Origin: Hyphomonas sp. UBA5111
Lineage (GTDB): Bacteria > Pseudomonadota > Alphaproteobacteria > Caulobacterales > Hyphomonadaceae
Reading direction: 5' to 3'
Length of the DNA stretch: 37,292 bases
Assembly: GCA_002414505.1 (NCBI GenBank)
Contig: DHZF01000136.1
Span: forward strand, 1,415-38,706
Part shown: positions 15,786-22,520 of the stretch, piece after piece
Layout: each line of letters opens with the position of its first letter
Numbering within the stretch: the stretch's first letter is position 1
Made by a program: the position numbers and the translations under genes
Notes under the pieces: model-generated
What the model was told of the DNA's origin: nothing
The model's database searches: none
The model's input: only the letters and a program-made list of their open reading frames with translations

Positions 15786-16391
15786 ATGACGCAATCACAA
15801 GAACCTATTGCTCCACACTGGTCTTTCGTCGATGAACTGGAAGCTTTGTTGCCCCAGATGCGCGCATTTGCGCGCAGCCTTTGCCACGATGCCACGCTTG
15901 CCGACGATATGGTCCAGTCAGCATGTCTGAAGGCGTGGGCCGCCTCTGCAACATTTGACCCCACCGCCAAGATGCGGCCCTGGATCCTGCGCATTGTGCG
16001 CAATGAATACCTCCAGCATTGCCGGCGCGCCTGGCGAAACGTTGATGTCGAAAGCGGCTTCCTCGAAGAGGTATTGGTGGATCATACATCGGCGGAAATG
16101 CTGAGCGATGCGTCCCGTGCGATCCAGGCGATCTACGCGCTACCGATCAAGCAGCGGGATGCGGTCATTCTGGTTCTGGCGGCGGGGCTCACCTATGAAG
16201 AAGCTGGCGTCATCATGAATTGCTCGCCTGGCACCATCAAAAGCCGGGTGAACCGGGCGCGTGCCATATTGGTGGACGAGTTGAACGGTGTTGTGCCATT
16301 CGTCTCGAATGACCTGACGGGCAAGCCCGACCAGACGACGCTGCACGAATTGGTGGTCTATGCCGAAGGTTTGATGAGGCAAGCGGCCTGA
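15786..16391 (+). CDS. Second EcfG-type (ECF15) RNA polymerase sigma factor
   Basis: 201 residues. Region 2 (LLPQMRAFARSLCHDATLADDMVQSACLKAW, then MRPWILRIVRNEYLQHCRR) and region 4 (ALPIKQRDAVILVLAAGLTYEEAGVIMNCSPGTIKSRVNRAR) align throughout with the EcfG at 20178-20774. Differences fall in the -10-contacting part of region 2 and in the inter-domain linker, so promoter preference or NepR binding may differ. No nepR or phyR is adjacent. The AGGAG ribosome site lies about 11 bases upstream, and the start overlaps the stop of a possible leader frame. Several alphaproteobacteria carry extra EcfG paralogues with accessory roles. This copy converges on a membrane-protein gene across a palindrome. 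Confidence 0.88.
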   Translation: MTQSQEPIAPHWSFVDELEALLPQMRAFARSLCHDATLADDMVQSACLKAWAASATFDPTAKMRPWILRIVRNEYLQHCRRAWRNVDVESGFLEEVLVDHTSAEMLSDASRAIQAIYALPIKQRDAVILVLAAGLTYEEAGVIMNCSPGTIKSRVNRARAILVDELNGVVPFVSNDLTGKPDQTTLHELVVYAEGLMRQAA

Positions 16392-16405
16392 TCCGGGATC
16401 AGGCC
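16385..16405. repeat. Palindrome spanning two converging stop codons
   Basis: GGCCTGATCC-G-GGATCAGGCC: perfect 10-bp arms around one central base. It contains the stop of the plus-strand sigma gene (16389-16391) and that of the minus-strand membrane protein (16399-16401). As RNA it forms an 8-bp stem with a 5-nt loop in either direction, without a T run. Probably a bidirectional 3'-end hairpin. Confidence 0.6.
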
Positions 16406-17046
16406 ATGAGCAGGAACACGCTCACCGAATAGATTATCATCAAGGCGCCTGTCTTGATTCCAGCCGAAATCAGGAATGGACGGAGATCTGACCAGGATGT
16501 GTCCCTGGCGATTGCGGCGACGGATGTTGCGATGTCGTGCTCAAGCCCTTCGCGCGATTGGCCGGCGAGGACCAGCATGACTTTCGAAGATCGTGAGGCT
16601 GGCACGGATTGGGCTTCGGTCAGCACTTGCTGAAAGACATGGCCGGCGACCACTTCTCCGAGAGCACGCTTCGGGTGCCAGCCATAGCGCGACAGTTCCG
16701 TCACCCCCAGCCGTACAAAGGGCCAGGTGACCCAGATATCCCGGATGAGGAACACCGCCAGGACGCCGGTCACGCTCCAGATGAAATAAGGACGCTCAAA
16801 CACGCCTGCATGGGAAAGACCCCAGAGGCTAGCCAGGATCAGTAATTTGATTCCCGTCGCAATCGCGAATGAGCGAAAGCTCTTCCGGAGGAAGTCATCG
16901 GCATGGCGCTTGATCTGCCGACGCGTCTCGACCGCAGCGGATTCAATGGCCTTGTTCTTCTGGGCCGAGACACCGCGTTCAAGATACTTCCGGCCAAAGG
17001 CCAGTCCGGCGCCGACCGCCGATGCAATGAGCAGAATGGATCTCAT
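16399..17046 (-). CDS. Membrane protein, third gene of the DUF883 stress operon
   Basis: 215 residues, family not recognised. A hydrophobic N-terminus (SILLIASAVGAGLAFG) is followed by a basic amphipathic stretch (residues 29-58), two central membrane helices (about 62-80 and 87-105), a soluble segment rich in Val, Ser and Arg (residues 110-185), and a C-terminal helix (about 192-213). It follows the holin-like gene by 57 bp on the same strand, with no terminator visible between, so it likely shares the EcfG promoter at 17838-17862. An envelope stress role is inference from that context only. Confidence 0.62.
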   Translation of the reverse strand: MRSILLIASAVGAGLAFGRKYLERGVSAQKNKAIESAAVETRRQIKRHADDFLRKSFRSFAIATGIKLLILASLWGLSHAGVFERPYFIWSVTGVLAVFLIRDIWVTWPFVRLGVTELSRYGWHPKRALGEVVAGHVFQQVLTEAQSVPASRSSKVMLVLAGQSREGLEHDIATSVAAIARDTSWSDLRPFLISAGIKTGALMIIYSVSVFLLMA

Positions 17047-17103
17047 ATCTACAATATAGGGATCCTGCTGCGGTTTGTCTGCAAGACGTACGACGCGCTG
17101 TGA

Positions 17104-17502
17104 TCAGAGCAGTCCAAGCAGGAGCCGTTGGGCGTGTCGTGTGGCGGTTTTCGGGTCGCGCACAAGCGTGTACCCCAACAGCATGGCGCCTGCGGAGACT
17201 GAAACCGGATATTTCTGGACAAGCGATTTCAGCGTGTCGAAGGGCAGGTCGGCCAATGCATTGGCTGTCGACTCTTCCAGATCAACGATTTCTTCGGAGG
17301 ATTTGCGATAGGGCAGCAGGAAGATGTAGAGCATCAGTGCTGCGATAGCCACGAGGATTGCCGCGATGGTGAAGCAAGCTGCCGTCAGGCCTATTACAGA
17401 GGCCAGCGCTAATATTCCGGCCACTGATAATGCAAACATGCCGCCGAAACCGCAAACGATTCCGGCGACAGCTGCGAAAAGCCGAAGCTTGGTCGCATCC
17501 AT
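17104..17502 (-). CDS. Holin-superfamily-like small membrane protein (YqjE-like position)
   Basis: 132 residues with two long, nearly adjacent membrane helices (about 6-33 and 37-63) and a soluble acidic helix (SSEEIVDLEESTANALADLPFD). The C-terminal KYPVSVSAGAMLLGYTLVRDP segment may form a third hydrophobic stretch. It resembles the phage-holin-3-superfamily/YqjE proteins that in many bacteria follow a YqjD-type gene, as here. It starts 3 bp after the DUF883 stop, so the two are translationally linked. It is not evidence of a prophage: no phage genes are nearby. Confidence 0.68.
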   Translation of the reverse strand: MDATKLRLFAAVAGIVCGFGGMFALSVAGILALASVIGLTAACFTIAAILVAIAALMLYIFLLPYRKSSEEIVDLEESTANALADLPFDTLKSLVQKYPVSVSAGAMLLGYTLVRDPKTATRHAQRLLLGLL

Positions 17503-17505
17503 GAA

Positions 17506-17805
17506 TTATTTGCCCCTCATCATCGCGAGGATGAGGCCAGCCCCAAATGCAATACCCACTGCGGCAAGGGGATTCTTGCGGATTTCCGATTCGACATCGG
17601 CGCGGGTTTCCTTGAATTGTCCGGACGCTTTATCGGCAAATTCCTTGCCCTTTTCCACGCCGGCCTGGGCTTTCACCTTGGCGAGGCCGCGCACGTCTTC
17701 CATGACGTTCTTCAGGTCGCCGCGCAGCATGGCGATATCATCTTTCAATGCCGCGTAGTCGCCTTCGGTTTCAGCTTTCAGTGTAGTCGCTGTCTTGGTG
17801 TTCAC
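17506..17805 (-). CDS. DUF883 (ElaB/YqjD-like) protein
   Basis: 99 residues. A charged helical coiled-coil-like body (DYAALKDDIAMLRGDLKNVM..., residues 16-70) ends in IRKNPLAAVGIAFGAGLILAMMRGK, the C-terminal membrane anchor with the R-x-N-P-L-x-A-V-G-x-A-x-G-x-G signature of DUF883. E. coli YqjD and ElaB of this family are stationary-phase, membrane-anchored, ribosome-associated proteins. The ATG at 17805 has CAGGAGA 7 bases upstream and lies about 33 bases after a perfect EcfG-type promoter (17862-17838 on the minus strand). It is the first gene of a three-gene stress operon. Confidence 0.85.
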   Translation of the reverse strand: MNTKTATTLKAETEGDYAALKDDIAMLRGDLKNVMEDVRGLAKVKAQAGVEKGKEFADKASGQFKETRADVESEIRKNPLAAVGIAFGAGLILAMMRGK

Positions 17806-17837
17806 GTTAAATCTCCTGATTTCGTGTGCGCTAATTC

Positions 17838-17862
17838 AACGCCCGACCTCAGAACTCGTTCC
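17838..17862 (-). promoter_or_regulatory. EcfG-type general stress promoter of the DUF883 operon
   Basis: On the minus strand GGAAC (17862-17858), 16 nt, CGTT (17841-17838), an exact match to the alphaproteobacterial GSR consensus. The predicted start of transcription, near 17830, leaves a 25-nt leader containing the ribosome site of the DUF883 gene. Confidence 0.85.
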
Positions 17863-17868
17863 ACTCAG

Positions 17869-17880
17869 GAATCGCGATTC
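17869..17880. promoter_or_regulatory. 12-bp palindrome centred between two divergent stress promoters
   Basis: GAATCGCGATTC, perfect. Its centre is within about 1 bp of the midpoint between the two outward-facing GGAAC boxes at 17858-17862 and 17889-17893. Possible site for a regulator acting on both promoters, for example the Crp-like protein encoded next door. That is inference. Confidence 0.45.
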
Positions 17881-17888
17881 TTCACGGC

Positions 17889-17913
17889 GGAACAAAGCCC
17901 GTAACGACACGTT
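17889..17913 (+). promoter_or_regulatory. EcfG-type promoter of the Crp-like gene
   Basis: GGAAC (17889-17893), 16 nt, CGTT (17910-17913), exact consensus. Transcription should begin at about 17920-17922, which is the ATG of the downstream gene, so the mRNA is predicted to be leaderless. Confidence 0.82.
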
Positions 17914-17921
17914 GGCTTCGC

Positions 17922-18734
17922 ATGGATGTGTTCAGAAACAGACTTTCCCAATATGTGTCCCTCAAGGATGATACTTGGGAAAAATTCGATCAGCTCGATT
18001 TCCAGTCTCGTGTGTATCAGGCCGGAGATGACATCATCCGCGTTGGGGAAACCCCTCAGAAGATGTTCTTCGTCAAGGATGGCTGGGCCATACGCTACAG
18101 GTCCCTGGATGATGGCCGAAGGCAGATCGTGAATTTCATGCTGCCTGGTGACGTTTTCGACATGCAGGTTGTGGCGGGTGTCAAAGCCGACCACTCGGTT
18201 ACCACGGTCACGCGCACGGTCGTGATGACCATATCCGCCGAACAATTTATCTCCGTGTTGCGGCATGATGCCGATGTCGCCTCCGCTTTCTGGTGGGCGG
18301 CCGTGCAGGAAGAATCCATTTTACGCGAACAGATCGTCCGTGTAGGCCGGCGCTCCGCGAAGGAACGTATTGCGCACCTCTTGCTGGAGCTGCAACGGCG
18401 CCTTTACGCGGCTGTGGGCGGCTCGGAAAACCATCTGCCCATGCCGCTGACGCGTACAGATCTGGCCGATGCTTTGGGTCTCACACCCGTCCATGTCTCG
18501 CGTACCATGTCCGCCTTGCGTCGGTCAGGGCTGATCGACGAGTCGCGTGGACAGGTAACCATTCTCGACAAGCGCAAGCTGGCATGCATGTCGCAGTTCG
18601 ACACGGATTATCTTCACGCCCGGAAGCTCGACTTTGCCGTGCCATCGGAATTTGGCGGCCGCAGTGACATACCCCGGCCCAATGGCGTGATACCGAGCCA
18701 AGCCAATTCCCCCCGAATGCCTCGCGACGATTAA
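17922..18734 (+). CDS. Crp/Fnr-family transcription regulator
   Basis: 270 residues. An N-terminal cyclic-nucleotide-binding-like beta-barrel (about residues 20-130, with QAGDDIIRVGETPQKMFFVKDGWA and LPGDVFDMQ) leads into the long dimer helix (EESILREQIVRVGRRSAKERIAHLL). The C-terminal HTH_Crp has recognition helix LTRTDLADALGLTPVHVSRTMSALRRSGLI (about 178-207). The Fnr cysteine cluster is absent, so oxygen sensing through an iron-sulfur cluster is unlikely. The C-terminal 40 residues after the HTH are longer than usual. There is no ribosome site, and an exact EcfG promoter ends 8 bases before the ATG: a leaderless, GSR-controlled regulator that could pass the stress signal to a second gene set. 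Confidence 0.87.
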   Translation: MDVFRNRLSQYVSLKDDTWEKFDQLDFQSRVYQAGDDIIRVGETPQKMFFVKDGWAIRYRSLDDGRRQIVNFMLPGDVFDMQVVAGVKADHSVTTVTRTVVMTISAEQFISVLRHDADVASAFWWAAVQEESILREQIVRVGRRSAKERIAHLLLELQRRLYAAVGGSENHLPMPLTRTDLADALGLTPVHVSRTMSALRRSGLIDESRGQVTILDKRKLACMSQFDTDYLHARKLDFAVPSEFGGRSDIPRPNGVIPSQANSPRMPRDD

Positions 18735-18774
18735 TAGTCTCACCGCAAGATTCAAACAAACTGGAGTATACCTC

Positions 18775-18939
18775 ATGCAACATTCAACACACCAAGATGA
18801 TCTGTCGACCGTCGAAGCGCGTCAGGGACGCCGGCGTATGGGCCTGCTCAGCGTCATGGGGATCGGCATTGTGATCGCGCTCGTCGGCATGCTTCTGGCG
18901 CTGGCGGCAACCGGCTTGTTTTCACCATCTGGGGTTTAA
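18775..18939 (+). CDS. 54-residue single-helix membrane peptide
   Basis: A small open frame with a GGAG ribosome site 9 bases before the ATG. It has a polar, charged N-terminal 21 residues (QHSTHQDDLSTVEARQGRRR) followed by one hydrophobic helix (residues about 22-48, GLLSVMGIGIVIALVGMLL and on) and a short tail. It lies 40 bp after the Crp-like gene on the same strand and just before a strong terminator, so it probably belongs to the same EcfG-driven transcript. No family recognised. Confidence 0.62.
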   Translation: MQHSTHQDDLSTVEARQGRRRMGLLSVMGIGIVIALVGMLLALAATGLFSPSGV

Positions 18940-18961
18940 TCCGAGAGTCGGTATAGATTTC

Positions 18962-19000
18962 AAAAAAAGCGCCCCGAACCATGTTCGGGGCGCTTTTTTT
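18962..19000. terminator. Bidirectional terminator between the Crp unit and phyR
   Basis: AGCGCCCCGAAC-CAT-GTTCGGGGCGCT flanked by A7 on the left and T7 on the right, an 18-bp stem including the A/T tracts. It serves the plus-strand crp transcript and the minus-strand phyR transcript (stop at 19017). Confidence 0.95.
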
Positions 19001-19016
19001 ATCTGCCTTGGAGGGC

Positions 19017-19811
19017 TTAGGCGTCGACTCGCGCGCCATTTGCCGGATGGAAGAACAGGGCCTGACCGATCGCCGCTTTCACCGTGTTCTCCTGGAACGG
19101 TTTCGGGATGAGATAGGTTGGCTCTGGCCGCTCGCCGGTAAGCAGGCGTTCCGGGAAGGCCGTAATGAAGATGATCGGCACATCATGATCGGCCAGGATA
19201 TCGTGGGCCGCATCGATGCCGGAAGATCCATCGGCAAGCTGGATGTCGCACAGGACAAGGCCTGGCTGATTGGCGCCAAAGAGGGAAAGCGCCTCGCGAT
19301 GGGTGGTCGCAATGCCGGTAACGGTATGACCGAGATCCTCGACAAGGCTCTCCAGATCGGCCGCAATAATGGGCTCATCCTCAATGATGAGGACCTTGGT
19401 GGCGAGTTCGCCCTCGATCTCTTTCTGGGCGTCCTGTTCAAGCACGCGCTGCTCTTTTTCGGAAATTCCGAGAATGTAGGCTGCTTCCGAGGCGGAGAAG
19501 CCTTCCAGGGCTGTCAGCAGGAAAGCCTGGCGCTGGATCGGGGCAAGGGATTGAAGCCGCTTGTCGGCCGGATCGCCTGCGGGACCATCCTTTCCTTCAA
19601 GCTGGGCGCCAGTCGTACCCCAGATCACGTGGAAGAAGCGATAGAGCGACAGCCGAGGATCTTCCAAATTATCAACGACTTCCGGGTTTTCGACAAGCGC
19701 CTGGAGTGACGCACGAATATAGGCGTCCCCGCTTTCCTGGCTGCCTGTCAGCGCCCGCGCATACCGCCGCAGAAACGGCAAATGGGGGGCAAACGATTGT
19801 ACCAAACTCAT
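19017..19811 (-). CDS. phyR: PhyR, general stress response anti-anti-sigma response regulator
   Basis: 264 residues in the diagnostic PhyR order. The N-terminal EcfG-like domain (residues 1-135; sigma2-like APHLPFLRRYARALTGSQES, sigma4-like LAPIQRQAFLLTALEGFSASEAAYILG) is followed by a receiver domain (138-255). Receiver residues are all present: acidic pair Glu144/Asp145, phospho-acceptor Asp189 (LVLCDIQLADG), Thr217 (FITAFPERL, the FATGUY-type position) and Lys237 (PKPF). When phosphorylated, PhyR exposes the sigma-like domain, binds NepR and frees EcfG. It is divergent from nepR-ecfG-phyK. An AGAGAGG ribosome site precedes the ATG. Upstream GGAACC (minus strand, 19866-19861) looks like an EcfG -35 box, but the matching -10 is poor: the nearest GTT is 20 nt away. 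Confidence 0.96.
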   Translation of the reverse strand: MSLVQSFAPHLPFLRRYARALTGSQESGDAYIRASLQALVENPEVVDNLEDPRLSLYRFFHVIWGTTGAQLEGKDGPAGDPADKRLQSLAPIQRQAFLLTALEGFSASEAAYILGISEKEQRVLEQDAQKEIEGELATKVLIIEDEPIIAADLESLVEDLGHTVTGIATTHREALSLFGANQPGLVLCDIQLADGSSGIDAAHDILADHDVPIIFITAFPERLLTGERPEPTYLIPKPFQENTVKAAIGQALFFHPANGARVDA

Positions 19812-19861
19812 GGGGAACCTCTCTTCTGGGACCGCATTAACAATTCATAAAAACCGTATTG

Positions 19862-19899
19862 GTTCCACGATAGTGCAAAAAACAGCACTATGTGGGAAC
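19862..19899. promoter_or_regulatory. Dyad-symmetric control region between phyR and nepR
   Basis: Perfect inverted repeat ATAGTGC-N8-GCACTAT (19870-19876 and 19885-19891), flanked by outward-facing GGAAC boxes at 19862-19866 (minus) and 19895-19899 (plus). The halves match at about 12 of 16 positions over the extended arms. Known GSR loci are autoregulated; the central repeat could bind an extra regulator. Confidence 0.55.
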
Positions 19900-19919
19900 T
19901 AATGCGCAATTGGGCTGTT
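19895..19919 (+). promoter_or_regulatory. EcfG-type promoter of nepR-ecfG-phyK
   Basis: GGAAC (19895-19899), 16 nt, TGTT (19916-19919): consensus apart from T for C in the first -10 base. Predicted start of transcription near 19926, about 29 nt before the nepR start. Implies positive autoregulation of the sigma operon. Confidence 0.78.
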
Positions 19920-19954
19920 TAACTATCAGACTCATATAGTTAGGTATTTAGATC

Positions 19955-20167
19955 GTGAATCAGGATAGTTTAACCGGAATGGAAAAAAACGGACGCAAAA
20001 ACTCCGTCAAATCCGACCTCGGCAGTAAGAGGCGGACGCAGCGCATTGGGGAACAATTGCGCCGCGTATACGACGAAGTTGCGCAAGAAGACGTGCCAGA
20101 CGAGTTTCTGCGGCTTCTCGAAGAAGCCGACAAAGCTCGGCCCTCTTCCACCTCAGATAAATCCTGA
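19955..20167 (+). CDS. nepR: NepR, anti-sigma factor of the general stress response
   Basis: 70 residues. The core LRRVYDEVAQEDVPDEFLRLLEEAD (about residues 36-60) is the NepR signature: two helices that hold EcfG in unstressed cells and PhyR-P under stress. Both termini are polar and disordered-looking, as in known NepR proteins. The start is taken as GTG 19955; ATG 19979 (62 aa) is equally possible, since neither has a clear ribosome site. The stop is 10 bp before the ecfG start. Confidence 0.92.
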   Translation: MNQDSLTGMEKNGRKNSVKSDLGSKRRTQRIGEQLRRVYDEVAQEDVPDEFLRLLEEADKARPSSTSDKS

Positions 20168-20177
20168 GGGGGCTTCC

Positions 20178-20774
20178 ATGACAGACAATACGGAAAAACT
20201 CAGCGACGTTGAATTCAAACGCGAGCTGGCTGCGCTGATCCCCCATTTGCGGGCCTTTGCGCGCAGCTTGTGTGGCGACGCCACTTTGGCCGATGATCTC
20301 GCTCAGGACGCGATGTTGAAGGCGTGGAATGCCCGCGCATCCTTCCAAGCCGGTACGAACATGAAGGCGTGGGCCTTCACGATCCTCAGAAACGTCTTCT
20401 ATTCCGAGAAGCGCCGGTCTTGGCGCCGGACACCGCTTGACCCGGAAGTGGCCGAGGCAACGCTTGTATCCAACAGCAATCCATCTGACACGCTGGACCT
20501 GCTTGCCATGCGCAATGCGCTCGGAAGATTGCCGGTAGATCAGCGTGAAGCTCTGATCCTGGTGGGGGCGGGCGGACTTCCTTATGAAGAAGCTGCCGAG
20601 ATTTGTGGTGTGGCCGTCGGCACGATCAAGAGCCGCGTCTCCCGTGCGCGAAAGGCTGTCGTCGAAATCCTTGAATCCAATGGTGCGGGCTATAGCGACG
20701 ACTCCAACATGAAAGCGGAAGACGCGTTCAACGATATCATGCGGCAAGCGGATGATATTGCCGGTGTCGGATGA
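20178..20774 (+). CDS. ecfG: EcfG, general stress response sigma factor
   Basis: 198 residues. Sigma region 2 is ALIPHLRAFARSLCGDATLADDLAQDAMLKAW with MKAWAFTILRNVFYSEKRR. Region 4 (LGRLPVDQREALILVGAGGLPYEEAAEICGVAVGTIKSRVSRAR) is intact, with the ECF15 G-T-I-K-S-R-V recognition helix. It directs RNA polymerase to GGAAC-N16/17-CGTT promoters, of which several lie around it. The start is ATG 20178 with a GAGGGGG ribosome site; the frame is open further upstream through nepR out of frame. The last 23 bases overlap the kinase gene, suggesting coupled translation. Confidence 0.95.
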   Translation: MTDNTEKLSDVEFKRELAALIPHLRAFARSLCGDATLADDLAQDAMLKAWNARASFQAGTNMKAWAFTILRNVFYSEKRRSWRRTPLDPEVAEATLVSNSNPSDTLDLLAMRNALGRLPVDQREALILVGAGGLPYEEAAEICGVAVGTIKSRVSRARKAVVEILESNGAGYSDDSNMKAEDAFNDIMRQADDIAGVG

Positions 20775-22452
20775 AGAAGCCGATCTAAATCAGGATGGCC
20801 GGGCTCCCAGCGCCGCACCGCTACGCAACAAGCTTGTCTTGACGCTGGCGGCGGCGCTGACGCCTGTCCTGCTACTGTCTGCCTTCAAAGCGTATATTGA
20901 TGCGCGCGATGTGCGAGACAGCCAGGCGCAGAATCTCGTGCTCGTTGCGGGCGCGGCGATTGATGGCGTCAACCAGTCCCTACAACAGGCGGAACTCTTG
21001 CTCTCTCTATACGAGCCCCGGCTGGCAGCCGGGGAATGCAGTGGCGTCTACAATGAACTGTCAGCTTACCTGCCCTCCCTGACCAATGTCGTCGCGTTTG
21101 ATGAAAACAGCGAAGTCATTTGCTCGGCCGTGGGCACACCGGCTCTCAGCCGCGAAAATCAGGTTCTGCATGACCGCCTGCGGGCAGGGGGAGACTCTTT
21201 CGCGCGGAGTGATGCCTTCTTCGGATCGGCCAGCGATGAATGGGTGTTCGCGCTGAACAAGCGCGTCGAAGACGAAGCCGGAAATTTCACAGGCATCAAT
21301 ACGTTTGCGCTTGGGGCGATAGATTTGGCCAACCTCGTGCGGGCGGGATATCTACCGGACTATGTTTCGCTGTCCATTGCCGACGAAACGGGCCGCGTGT
21401 TCGGTGATCCTCTTGTCGGGCCAATCCCGGCTGAATGGATCGAGGGCGTGAGGCGCGCCCAGGATGCGCAATTGTTCCGGGTCGACCATCCAGATGGTAC
21501 ATCCGTGGATGTGGTGTTGAGACCGGTCGGCGACTCCAATATCTTCGCCGTCATTGCCCGACCCTCTTATGGTCTGTGGAATGATTTTTTTGTCCGCCCC
21601 GCGACCTCCTTTGGTCTGCCGCTGCTGGCTTTTGCCGTGACTCTTCTAGCGGCCTGGATGGCAATTGACGGGTTGGTGCTGCGGTGGATTTCCCGCCTGA
21701 CACGGACGGTACGGATCTATGGCGCCGGCCGGTACCAGTTCAAGGCAGGCAATTCATTTGTTGATGCGCCGTCAGAGATTCGCAGCCTTGCAACGGCGAT
21801 GGAAGTCATGGCGCAGGATATTGATCATCGTGACCGGGATTTGAAAGAAGCGATTGCCACCCGTGATGCGGCGGTAAAGGAAATCCATCACCGCGTGAAG
21901 AATAATCTCCAGATCGTTACGAGCTTCCTGAACCTTCAGGGCCGTCAGCTGAAGGATCCGCAAGCCAAGGAAGCTATAGCGGCCACACGGCATCGGATCG
22001 ATGCGCTGGCGATCGTTCACCAGACCTTGTACCAGAATGAGCGGCTCGAAAGCGTCGACATGCGCCCCTTCCTGACAGGGCTTCTCAATCATCTCTCGGA
22101 TGCCCTGGGCATGTCGGAAGCGGGCATCAATCTCGTTCAGTCCTATGCTGAAATCCAGAGGAATGCGGACGATGCCATCCCCATGGCGCTGTTCATTGTC
22201 GAGGCCGTCACCAATGCGATGAAGTATGCGTTCGAGGAAGATGGAGGTGAAGTATCGGTCTGTCTGTCTGCAACGGATGATCAGGTCACGCTGGAGATCA
22301 GGGATACCGGGCTCGGATACGACACAACAGATGACAGTTCAGGTCTCGGCTCGAAGCTGATGGTGGCCTTCGCCCGCCAGCTGTCAGCCGAATTCACGAC
22401 GGAAGCGCGCCCCGGCCTTGGCTGCTCACACAAATTGGTCATGCCATTCTAA
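20752..22452 (+). CDS. phyK: Sensor histidine kinase of the HisKA_2 family, probable PhyK
   Basis: 566 residues. TM1 (about 28-46) and TM2 (about 286-310) bracket a 240-residue periplasmic sensor domain. Then come a HAMP-like linker (RLTRTVRIYGAGRYQFKAGNSFVDAPSEIRSL), the phosphotransfer motif EIHHRVKNNLQIVTSF (phospho-His probably His380) and the ATPase domain (FIVEAVTNAMKYAF, IRDTGLGYD, GLGSKLMVAFARQLSA). HisKA_2/HWE kinases are the known activators of PhyR. Its place in the same operon as nepR and ecfG makes PhyR (divergent gene) the expected substrate. The sensed signal is unknown; the periplasmic domain contains two cysteines (Cys96, Cys124). The start codon lies 23 bases inside ecfG. 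Confidence 0.93.
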   Translation: MILPVSDEEADLNQDGRAPSAAPLRNKLVLTLAAALTPVLLLSAFKAYIDARDVRDSQAQNLVLVAGAAIDGVNQSLQQAELLLSLYEPRLAAGECSGVYNELSAYLPSLTNVVAFDENSEVICSAVGTPALSRENQVLHDRLRAGGDSFARSDAFFGSASDEWVFALNKRVEDEAGNFTGINTFALGAIDLANLVRAGYLPDYVSLSIADETGRVFGDPLVGPIPAEWIEGVRRAQDAQLFRVDHPDGTSVDVVLRPVGDSNIFAVIARPSYGLWNDFFVRPATSFGLPLLAFAVTLLAAWMAIDGLVLRWISRLTRTVRIYGAGRYQFKAGNSFVDAPSEIRSLATAMEVMAQDIDHRDRDLKEAIATRDAAVKEIHHRVKNNLQIVTSFLNLQGRQLKDPQAKEAIAATRHRIDALAIVHQTLYQNERLESVDMRPFLTGLLNHLSDALGMSEAGINLVQSYAEIQRNADDAIPMALFIVEAVTNAMKYAFEEDGGEVSVCLSATDDQVTLEIRDTGLGYDTTDDSSGLGSKLMVAFARQLSAEFTTEARPGLGCSHKLVMPF

Positions 22453-22467
22453 TAGCCAGACGCGGAA

Positions 22468-22501
22468 AAGCCCGGCCAGCGTGCCGGGCTTCTCGTATTT
22501 T
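22468..22501. terminator. Terminator after phyK, usable in both directions
   Basis: Perfect 9-bp stem AAGCCCGGC / GCCGGGCTT with a 6-nt loop, followed by CTCGTATTTT. On the minus strand the stem is followed by TTTT, so it can also end the lipoprotein transcript coming from 22781. Confidence 0.88.
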
Positions 22502-22520
22502 CATGCTGTGAAAATGGGTA

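Noticed and set aside
17104..17502. Holin-like gene as a sign of a prophage
   Set aside because: No endolysin, capsid, portal, integrase cluster or att repeat nearby. The gene sits in a stress operon with an EcfG promoter and a DUF883 gene.
19839..19866. Good EcfG promoter for phyR
   Set aside because: GGAACC is present on the minus strand, but the nearest GTT is 20 nt downstream and the 16-17 nt position reads AATT/ATTG. Kept only as a possible half site.
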